From: Mycolicibacterium tokaiense
GTDB lineage: Bacteria; Actinomycetota; Actinomycetes; Mycobacteriales; Mycobacteriaceae
Assembly: GCF_010725885.1 (NCBI RefSeq)
Contig: NZ_AP022600.1
Location: 5,332,001 to 5,396,000 of the forward strand
Direction of reading: 5' to 3'
Length of the DNA stretch: 64,000 nucleotides
The notes below the pieces were generated by a model, which was not told where the DNA came from, ran no database searches, and saw nothing but the letters and a program-made list of their open reading frames with translations. The translations under genes were made by a program, and so were the position numbers. Shown here piece by piece: positions 57,803-64,000 of the stretch (the first letter of the stretch is position 1; the number at the start of each line of letters is the position of its first letter).

Positions 57803-57834
57803 CTTCACTCGGCGAATTGAGTGTCTTTGTGCTG

Positions 57835-59286
57835 CTACGCGTTACCGGCGAGCTTCTCGCGCAGCGCGGCGAGCTGGGCGTCGCTGGCCAGCGATCCGCC
57901 GGCCGACTCACCCGAGCTCGACGAGGACGAGGAACCGTTGGCCGTCGCGGGACGGCTGGCGGCCTCGGCCTCGGCAGCGGCGAACTTCTCCATCTGCGCA
58001 GTGTGCATCTTGTGGCGACGCTCGGCCTCGGCGTACCGGGCCTCCCACTCGTTGCGCTGCTTGTCGAAGCCCTCGAGCCATTCGTTGGTCTCGGCGTCGA
58101 AGCCTTCGGGGAAGATGTAGTTGCCCTGCTCGTCGTAGCTGTCGGCCATGCCGTACTTCGACGGGTCGAACTCGTCGGTGTAGTCCTCGTTGGCCTGCTT
58201 GAGGCTCAGCGAGATCCGGCGACGCTCGAGGTCGATGTCGATGACCTTGACCATCGCGTCGTCGCCGACGGCGACAACCTGGTCCGGCACCTCGACGTGA
58301 CGCTCAGCCAGCTCGGAGATGTGCACCAGACCCTCGATGCCCTCTTCGACACGGACGAACGCACCAAACGGCACCAGCTTGGTGACCTTGCCGGGCACGA
58401 TCTGGCCGATGGCGTGGGTACGGGCGAAGTGGCGCCACGGATCTTCCTGAGTGGCCTTGAGCGACAGCGAAACCCGCTCGCGGTCCATGTCGACGTCGAG
58501 CACCTCGACGGTGACCTCGTCGCCCACCTGGACAACCTCGGACGGGTGGTCGATGTGCTTCCAGGACAGCTCGGAAACGTGCACCAGGCCGTCGACGCCG
58601 CCCAGGTCCACGAAGGCACCGAAGTTGACGATCGACGAGACGACGCCCTTGCGGATGGCGCCCTTCTGCAGCTGGTTGAGGAACTCGCTGCGCACCTCGG
58701 ACTGGGTCTGCTCCAGCCAGGCGCGGCGGCTGAGCACCACGTTGTTGCGGTTCTTGTCCAGCTCGATGATCTTGGCCTCGATCTCCTTGCCGATGTACGG
58801 CTGCAGATCGCGGACACGACGCATCTCCACCAGCGATGCGGGCAGGAAGCCGCGCAGGCCGATGTCGAGGATCAGGCCGCCCTTGACGACCTCGATGACG
58901 GTGCCCTTGACGGCCTCGTCCTTCTCCTTGAGTTCCTCGATGGTGCCCCAGGCACGCTCGTACTGAGCGCGCTTCTTGGACAGGATCAGCCGGCCTTCTT
59001 TGTCCTCTTTGGTGAGAACGAGGGCCTCGACCTCGTCGCCGACGGACACAACCTCATTGGGGTCGACGTCGTGCTTGATGGAAAGTTCGCGGGAAGGAAT
59101 GACACCTTCGGTCTTGTAGCCGATGTCGAGCAAGACTTCGTCACGGTCAACCTTGACGATGGTCCCTTCGACGATGTCGCCATCGTTGAAGTATTTGATG
59201 GTCTTGTCGATGGCGGCGAGAAAATCCTCAGCCGAGCCGATATCGTTGACGGCTACTTGCGGCGAGGTGGCGACGGGACTTGGCAT
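57835..59286 (-). CDS. rpsA: 30S ribosomal protein S1
   Basis: A 483-residue S1. Four S1 RNA-binding repeats: VEGTIVKVDRDEVLLDIG, VKGTVIEVVKGGLILDIG, RKGVVSSIVNFGAFVDLGG, VPGKVTKLVPFGAFVRVEE, then a long Glu/Ala-rich and Ser-rich C-terminal tail (SNGSSSSSSSGESAGG-like) typical of actinobacteria. It brings mRNA to the 30S and is a proposed pyrazinamide-related protein in M. tuberculosis. Start ATG 59286; a further 25 open codons upstream are not conserved-like. A strong terminator follows. Confidence 0.97.
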   Translation of the reverse strand: MPSPVATSPQVAVNDIGSAEDFLAAIDKTIKYFNDGDIVEGTIVKVDRDEVLLDIGYKTEGVIPSRELSIKHDVDPNEVVSVGDEVEALVLTKEDKEGRLILSKKRAQYERAWGTIEELKEKDEAVKGTVIEVVKGGLILDIGLRGFLPASLVEMRRVRDLQPYIGKEIEAKIIELDKNRNNVVLSRRAWLEQTQSEVRSEFLNQLQKGAIRKGVVSSIVNFGAFVDLGGVDGLVHVSELSWKHIDHPSEVVQVGDEVTVEVLDVDMDRERVSLSLKATQEDPWRHFARTHAIGQIVPGKVTKLVPFGAFVRVEEGIEGLVHISELAERHVEVPDQVVAVGDDAMVKVIDIDLERRRISLSLKQANEDYTDEFDPSKYGMADSYDEQGNYIFPEGFDAETNEWLEGFDKQRNEWEARYAEAERRHKMHTAQMEKFAAAEAEAASRPATANGSSSSSSSGESAGGSLASDAQLAALREKLAGNA

Positions 59287-59445
59287 ATGGTGGATAGCTC
59301 CGGACAGGTTAGGTAGTAGGGACTCGTTGTTCTCGTGACCTGAGCACAACGAATTGCACACAGATACTTGTCGAGGTTACTCGACTGGGCCCTGCCTGGA
59401 CAAACCCACCCTCCCCCTCGGCTCCCGCGCCGTTAGTCTGCTGAC

Positions 59446-60609
59446 GTGCACACCCCCCTGGATCCGTCGCGAGCACCGGTCTTCCTGCCGCCGTTTCCCC
59501 GCCGTGTCCGCAAGGTCGGCGCACCCATCGCCCTGATCATCGGGCTGGGCACCATCGCCGGACTACTGGTGATCCTGCTCACCGCGTTGAGCCCGGTCAG
59601 CACCGCGATCGGGTTCGTGTTGTCCAGCGTCGCCATGCTGGTGGTGGTGCTGGCCTATCTGTGGCTGGACCGCTTCGAGCCCGAGCCGCCTCGACTGCTC
59701 GTGCTCGCCTTCATCTGGGGCGCCTCGGTCGCCATCGTGGTGTCGGTGATCCTGGAGATGGCGTTCGGCGCGGTGATCAGCGGGGGCGTCGAGACCGACT
59801 GGCGGACCACCGCGATCGCCGCCCCGGTCATCGAGGAAGCCGCCAAGGGCGCGTTTCTGCTCTTCATGATGACCGGCCGGCGCCGTCACGAGCTGAATTC
59901 GCTGGTCGACTGCCTGGTCTATGCGGGCCTGGTCGCGGCCGGGTTCGCCTGGCTGGAGGACATCTTCTATATCGCCGGGGGCGAGTCACTGGGGGACGCG
60001 CTGGTGACCGCGGCGCTGCGGCTGGTGATGGCCCCGTTCGCCCATCCGCTGTTCACCACCGCCATCGGGATCGGGGTGTGGTTCGCCCTGAAGCAGCGCA
60101 ATGTCGTGGCGAAAGCGGGCTACCTGCTGCTGGGCTACGCAGGTGCGGTGATCATGCACGCGCTGTGGAACGGGTCGGCGGTGTTGGGCTTCGGCACTTA
60201 CCTGCTGGTCTACGTGGTGTGGATGGTGCCGATTTTCGCCCTGGCCATCTGGCTGGGCGTGGCCGCCCGCCGCCGGGAGCAGAAGGTGGTGGCCGCAAAG
60301 TTGCCCGGCATGGTGGCCGCGGGGCTGGTGACGGCCAATGAAGCGAGCTGGCTGGGCTCGATCAGGTCCCGCAAGATGGCCGTGGCCGCCGTGGGCCGCT
60401 CGAACGGCAAAGCTGCGAGCAAGACCGTCCGCGATTTCGCGGCCCAGGTGGTGGAGCTGGCGTTCGTCAAGGACCGCATCGACGGCGGGTTCGCCGACGA
60501 CCGGGTGATGGCGCTGTTCGCCGAAGAAACGCAGTGGCTGCGGACCGTGCGCAACAACACCCCGGCCCTGCAGACACTGGCCCACTTCCAGGTGCCGCCG
60601 CGCCGTTGA
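59446..60609 (+). CDS. PrsW-family intramembrane metalloprotease
   Basis: A 387-residue membrane protein with about eight spans. The PrsW signature EEAAKGAFLLFMM (EExxK with metal-binding Glu) is followed by DCLVYAGLVAAGFAWLEDIFY and by FAHPLFTTAIGIGVWF with a His, the three conserved blocks of the family. Soluble C-terminal 110 residues. It likely cleaves a transmembrane regulator (anti-sigma factor in Bacillus). Start GTG 59446. Divergent from rpsA, convergent with polA (6 bases). Confidence 0.88.
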   Translation: MHTPLDPSRAPVFLPPFPRRVRKVGAPIALIIGLGTIAGLLVILLTALSPVSTAIGFVLSSVAMLVVVLAYLWLDRFEPEPPRLLVLAFIWGASVAIVVSVILEMAFGAVISGGVETDWRTTAIAAPVIEEAAKGAFLLFMMTGRRRHELNSLVDCLVYAGLVAAGFAWLEDIFYIAGGESLGDALVTAALRLVMAPFAHPLFTTAIGIGVWFALKQRNVVAKAGYLLLGYAGAVIMHALWNGSAVLGFGTYLLVYVVWMVPIFALAIWLGVAARRREQKVVAAKLPGMVAAGLVTANEASWLGSIRSRKMAVAAVGRSNGKAASKTVRDFAAQVVELAFVKDRIDGGFADDRVMALFAEETQWLRTVRNNTPALQTLAHFQVPPRR

Positions 60610-60615
60610 GCCGGC

Positions 60616-63342
60616 TCAGTGAGCGGCGGCATCCCAGCTGCGGCCATACCCGACCGACACCTCCAGCGGCACGTCCAGCGGATAGGCGCTGCCCATCTTG
60701 TCGCGCACCAGGGCTTCCACCTGGTCACGCTCGCCGTCGGCGATCTCGAGCAGCAGCTCGTCGTGCACCTGCAGCAGGATGCGTGAGGCCAGGCCCGCCT
60801 CTTTGATGGCGGAGTCGACGTTGATCATCGCGACCTTGATGATGTCGGCGGCGCTGCCCTGAATGGGGGCGTTGAGCGCCGCGCGCTCGGCGGCCTCCCG
60901 GACGTTGCGGTTACTGCTGTCCAACTCGGGCAGATACCGCCGCCGGCCGAAGACCGTCGAGGTGTACCCGTCCTTGCGGGCCTGATCCACCACATCCCGC
61001 AAGTAGTCGCGAATGCCGCCGAAGCGCGCGAAGTACTGGTCCATCTGGATCTTGGCTTCTTCGGTGGAGATCTTCAGCTGCGCCGACAGACCGTAGGCGC
61101 TCAGCCCGTAGGCCAGCCCGTAGGACATCGCCTTGACCCGGCGCCGCAGCTCCGCATTGACCTCGTCGATCGGCACGTCGAACGCACGCGAGGCGACGAA
61201 CGAGTGCAGGTCCTCACCGGTGTTGAACGCTTCGATCAGACCGGCGTCCTTGGACAGGTGCGCCATGATGCGCATCTCGATCTGGCTGTAGTCCGCGGTC
61301 ATCAACTCGCTGTAGCCGGCGCCCACCACAAATCCGTCTCGGATGCGTCGGCCCGCATCGGTGCGGATGGGGATGTTCTGCAGGTTGGGTTCGGTGGAAG
61401 AAAGCCTGCCCGTCGCCGCAATCGTCTGGTTGAACGTGGTGTGGATCCGGCCGTCGGAGGCCACGGCGTTGAGCAGGCCGTCCACCGTGACCTTGAGCCG
61501 GGTGACGTCGCGGTGGGTGAGCAGGTGCTGCAGGAACGGGTGACCGGTCTTGTCGAACAGGCCCTGCAGCGCGTCGGCGTCGGTGGTGTAGCCGGTTTTG
61601 GTGCGCTTGGTCTTCGGCATCTCCAGCTCGTCGAACAGCACCGTCTGCAGCTGCTTGGGCGAGCCGAGGTTGATCTGTTTGCCGATCACCGCGTAGGCGG
61701 CCTCCGCGGCGTCCCGGATCTGGTCGGCGAATTCGCTCTGCAGTTCCCCGAGCAGTGTCAGGTCGACGGCAATGCCGTTGGTCTCCAACTCGGCGAGCAC
61801 ACGCTGGACCGGCAGCTCCATCTCGCCCAGCAGTGCCGAGGAGTCGATGCGGGCCAGTTCTTCATCGAGTGCGTTCGCCAGATCACCCACCGCGTTGGCG
61901 CGCAGGATCAGCGTCTGGATGGCCTGCTCGTCAACGCCACCGTCCTCGTCGTCCAGCAGGGACAGCTGTTGCTGCTGTGGGGTGTCGGCGCGCAGTTCGC
62001 GGCGCAGGTAGCGCACCGAGAGGTCGTCGAGGGCGAAGCTGCGCTGCCCGGGTCGCACCAGGTAGGCCGCCAGCGCGGTGTCGGAGGTGACGCCGGCCAG
62101 CTTCCAGCCTCGTCCTTCCAGGTCGTGCATGGCCAGCTTGGCTTCGTGCAGCGCCTTGGGCGCGGCGGGATCGGCCAGCCAGGACGCCAGCGCGGCCTCG
62201 TCGTCGTCGGTCAGGGTGGTGGTGTCGAGGTAGATGCCGTCGCCGTCGGCGGCGACGATGGCCAGCGCGGTGGCGTCGGCGTCGAACGCCAGGTGGGTGC
62301 CCACCACGGCGAGCCCGAACCGGCCGGTGTCGTGCTCGGTCAGCCAGGTGGCCAACGTGCCGGGCTCGAGCAGGCCACCGCGCACGTCGAACCCGTCCTC
62401 GACCTCGGGATCAGCCGAGGCCAGGGTGTCGAACAGCCGGTCGCGCAGGACGCGGAACTCGAGGTCGTCGAACAGCCGGTGGATCTGGTCGCGGTTCCAG
62501 GGCTGCATCCGCAGGGTGTCCGGCGTCTGCGCCAGCGGCACATCCTTGATCAGGTCGGTGAGCTCGCGGTTGAGGATGACGCTGGACAGGTGGGCCCGCA
62601 GGGCGTCGCCGACCTTGCCCTTGACCTTGTCGACGTTGTCCACGAGATCCTGCAGGGACCCGTATTCGGCGATCCACTTGGTGGCGGTCTTCTCTCCCAC
62701 CCCCGGGATGCCGGGCAAGTTGTCGCTCGGGTCGCCGCGCAGTGCCGCGAAGTCGGGATACTGCCTGGGCGTGAGGCCGTACTTCTCCAGAACCGCCTCG
62801 GGGGTGAACCGCGTGAGCTCACTGACACCCTTGCGCGGGTAGAGCACCGTCACGTCGTCGCTGACCAGCTGCAGCGAGTCCCGGTCGCCGGTGACGACGA
62901 GGACGCGGAAACCCTCGGCCTCGGCCTGGGTGGCCAGCGTGGCGATCAGATCGTCGGCTTCGAAGCCGGCCTCGGCCAGCACGGTGATGCCCAGCGCCGC
63001 GAGCACCTCTTTGGTGATGTCGATCTGCCCGCGGAACTCGTCGGGGGTGGCCGAGCGGCCGGCCTTGTACTCCGGGTATTTCTCCAGCCGGAACGTCTGG
63101 CGCGAGACGTCGAACGCGGCGGCGATGTGGGTGGGGGCCTCGTCGCGCAGCAGGTTGATCAGCATCGCGGTGAAGCCGTAGACGGCGTTGGTGGTGAGCC
63201 CGCCCTGGGTCTTGAAGTTCTCCGCGGGCAGGGCATAGAACGCCCGGAACGCCAGGGAGTTGCCGTCCAGCAGCATCAACGTGGGCTTCTGGTCACCGGG
63301 CTTGGCAGGCGCCTTCGCAGGTGCGGTCTTGGCTGGGCTCAC
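60616..63342 (-). CDS. polA: DNA polymerase I
   Basis: A 908-residue family A polymerase. N-terminal 5'-nuclease domain (MLLDGNSLAFRAFYALP, VVTGDRDSLQLV, GIPGVGEKTATKW); a middle 3'-5' exonuclease-like domain whose catalytic acids appear degraded, as in other mycobacteria; C-terminal polymerase with motif A TADYSQIEMRIMAHLS, motif B RRRVKAMSYGLAYGLS and motif C QVHDELLLE. Start GTG 63342, preceded by AGAGTGAGAG. Divergent from the DUF35/thiolase pair; the KstR-like box between them lies nearer the latter. Confidence 0.97.
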   Translation of the reverse strand: MSPAKTAPAKAPAKPGDQKPTLMLLDGNSLAFRAFYALPAENFKTQGGLTTNAVYGFTAMLINLLRDEAPTHIAAAFDVSRQTFRLEKYPEYKAGRSATPDEFRGQIDITKEVLAALGITVLAEAGFEADDLIATLATQAEAEGFRVLVVTGDRDSLQLVSDDVTVLYPRKGVSELTRFTPEAVLEKYGLTPRQYPDFAALRGDPSDNLPGIPGVGEKTATKWIAEYGSLQDLVDNVDKVKGKVGDALRAHLSSVILNRELTDLIKDVPLAQTPDTLRMQPWNRDQIHRLFDDLEFRVLRDRLFDTLASADPEVEDGFDVRGGLLEPGTLATWLTEHDTGRFGLAVVGTHLAFDADATALAIVAADGDGIYLDTTTLTDDDEAALASWLADPAAPKALHEAKLAMHDLEGRGWKLAGVTSDTALAAYLVRPGQRSFALDDLSVRYLRRELRADTPQQQQLSLLDDEDGGVDEQAIQTLILRANAVGDLANALDEELARIDSSALLGEMELPVQRVLAELETNGIAVDLTLLGELQSEFADQIRDAAEAAYAVIGKQINLGSPKQLQTVLFDELEMPKTKRTKTGYTTDADALQGLFDKTGHPFLQHLLTHRDVTRLKVTVDGLLNAVASDGRIHTTFNQTIAATGRLSSTEPNLQNIPIRTDAGRRIRDGFVVGAGYSELMTADYSQIEMRIMAHLSKDAGLIEAFNTGEDLHSFVASRAFDVPIDEVNAELRRRVKAMSYGLAYGLSAYGLSAQLKISTEEAKIQMDQYFARFGGIRDYLRDVVDQARKDGYTSTVFGRRRYLPELDSSNRNVREAAERAALNAPIQGSAADIIKVAMINVDSAIKEAGLASRILLQVHDELLLEIADGERDQVEALVRDKMGSAYPLDVPLEVSVGYGRSWDAAAH

Positions 63343-63400
63343 GGCTCTCACTCTAGGCAAGCCCTCCGACACCCGAAGCACGTCCCATGGGGACCAAAAC

Positions 63401-63414
63401 TGCAACACGTTTCA
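63401..63414. promoter_or_regulatory. KstR-type operator
   Basis: TGCAACACGTTTCA fits the published KstR consensus TnnAACnnGTTnnA at every fixed position. It stands 22 bases ahead of the DUF35 gene, within its promoter region. KstR represses cholesterol-degradation genes in mycobacteria, and SCP2-thiolase/DUF35 pairs are typical members of that regulon. Confidence 0.75.
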
Positions 63415-63435
63415 GTTCGTTGATACGCTCACCTG

Positions 63436-63870
63436 GTGTCAGCATCTGCCCAGCCCGCGATCGACGGGTGGTTCGCCACCGACGGGTCCGGCCTCCCGTA
63501 CCTGATCGGCGGCAAGTGTCACCAGTGCGGGACGTATGTTTTCCCGCCGCGGTCCAACAACTGCCCCAACCCGGCCTGCGACGGCGACGAGCTTGCCCAG
63601 GTGCCCCTGTCGCGGCGCGGCACGGTGTGGAGCTACACCGAGAACCGCTACGCGCCACCACCGCCCTACCCGTCACCGGACCCGTTCGAGCCGTTCGCCG
63701 TGGCCGCTGTCGAACTGGCCGACGAGGGTCTGATCGTGCTCGGCAAGGTGGTCGAGGGCACTCTGGCCGCGGACCTGAGCGTCGGCACCGAGATGGAGCT
63801 GACGTTGGAGACCCTCTACACCGACGACGACGGCATCGACCGCGTCACCTACGCCTGGAGGCTGCCATGA
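63436..63870 (+). CDS. DUF35 OB-fold/zinc-ribbon protein partner of the thiolase
   Basis: A 144-residue protein. N-terminal rubredoxin-like zinc ribbon (KCHQCGTYVFPPRSNNCPNPAC: four cysteines) and C-terminal OB fold (SRRGTVWSYTENRYAPP, VGTEMELTLETLYTDDDG). DUF35 proteins form complexes with SCP2-type thiolases and aldolases in steroid and polyketide catabolism. Start GTG 63436. Its stop overlaps the thiolase ATG (ATGA), and a KstR-type box is in front; a cholesterol or lipid catabolic role is inferred. Confidence 0.9.
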   Translation: MSASAQPAIDGWFATDGSGLPYLIGGKCHQCGTYVFPPRSNNCPNPACDGDELAQVPLSRRGTVWSYTENRYAPPPPYPSPDPFEPFAVAAVELADEGLIVLGKVVEGTLAADLSVGTEMELTLETLYTDDDGIDRVTYAWRLP

Positions 63871-64000
63871 GCCCGGAACCGGTGTACATCCTCGGTGCAG
63901 GCATGCACCCGTGGGGCAAATGGGGCCGCGATTTCACCGAATACGGTGTGGTGGCGGCACGTTCGGCGCTGGCCGAGGCCGGACTGGACTGGCGCCAGAT
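63867..64000 (+). CDS. SCP2-type thiolase/lipid-transfer protein, N-terminal part (runs off the window)
   Basis: Only the first 44 codons are present: YILGAGMHPWGKWGRDFTEYG and a helix with ARSALAEAGLDW, the usual start of the nonspecific-lipid-transfer-protein thiolases (Ltp family). The catalytic Cys and His lie beyond the window. ATG 63867 overlaps the DUF35 stop by 4 bases, so the two are translated together, as expected for the hetero-complex. Confidence 0.85.
   Translation, partial: MSPEPVYILGAGMHPWGKWGRDFTEYGVVAARSALAEAGLDWRQ

Overview
High-GC actinobacterial chromosome, almost certainly a non-tuberculous Mycobacterium/Mycolicibacterium. The evidence is a fused LysX lysyl-phosphatidylglycerol synthase/lysyl-tRNA synthetase, an antigen-85-type mycolyltransferase, a hemophore-related secreted protein, a CoaE-GrpB fusion and a KstR-type operator. 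The core gene order (lipid-transfer thiolase/DUF35, polA, rpsA, coaE, DUF402, uvrB, MFS, universal stress protein, MBL hydrolase, uvrA, lysX, infC-rpmI-rplT-rRNA methyltransferase) also matches what I recall of the M. tuberculosis Rv1627c-Rv1644 region.

Layout. 1-8050 is an accessory block: the N-terminus of a secreted alpha/beta-hydrolase lipoprotein, a MerR regulator, two S9 peptidases, a quinone oxidoreductase and a Tat-exported class A beta-lactamase. 8298-10615 is a MpaB-type oxygenase plus acyl-CoA dehydrogenase pair behind a perfect palindrome. 10625-21334 is the most system-like part: one long minus-strand operon coding for a Dpp/Opp-type ABC importer interleaved with a FlK-like thioesterase, an NDP-forming acyl-CoA synthetase, an enoyl-CoA hydratase and a D-2-hydroxyacid dehydrogenase. 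It is divergent from an FCD-type GntR regulator across a noticeably AT-rich intergenic region.

21358-37635 is mostly conserved core: rRNA methyltransferase, rplT, rpmI, infC with an AUC start and an intrinsic terminator inside its leader, lysX, a two-component system and uvrA. 37949-49793 looks like a lineage-specific insertion in this core. It holds a small membrane protein, an 1140-residue Pro/Gly-rich exported protein built from 19-residue repeats (57-bp DNA repeats), an amino-acid permease and amidohydrolase with a coupled 20-codon leader ORF and a TetR operator, an Ag85-family enzyme and a lipase with a long acidic linker. A tRNA-Cys follows. 50090-64000 returns to core genes: MgtC-like protein, MFS, uvrB, coaE, rpsA, PrsW, polA, then a KstR-type site in front of a DUF35/thiolase pair.

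Two themes recur. Several genes appear to use non-AUG/GUG/UUG starts (infC AUC; rRNA methyltransferase CUG; winged-helix protein CUG; DUF402 protein AUA). Translational coupling through 1-4-base overlaps is common. All functional calls come from reading motifs; no database search was run.
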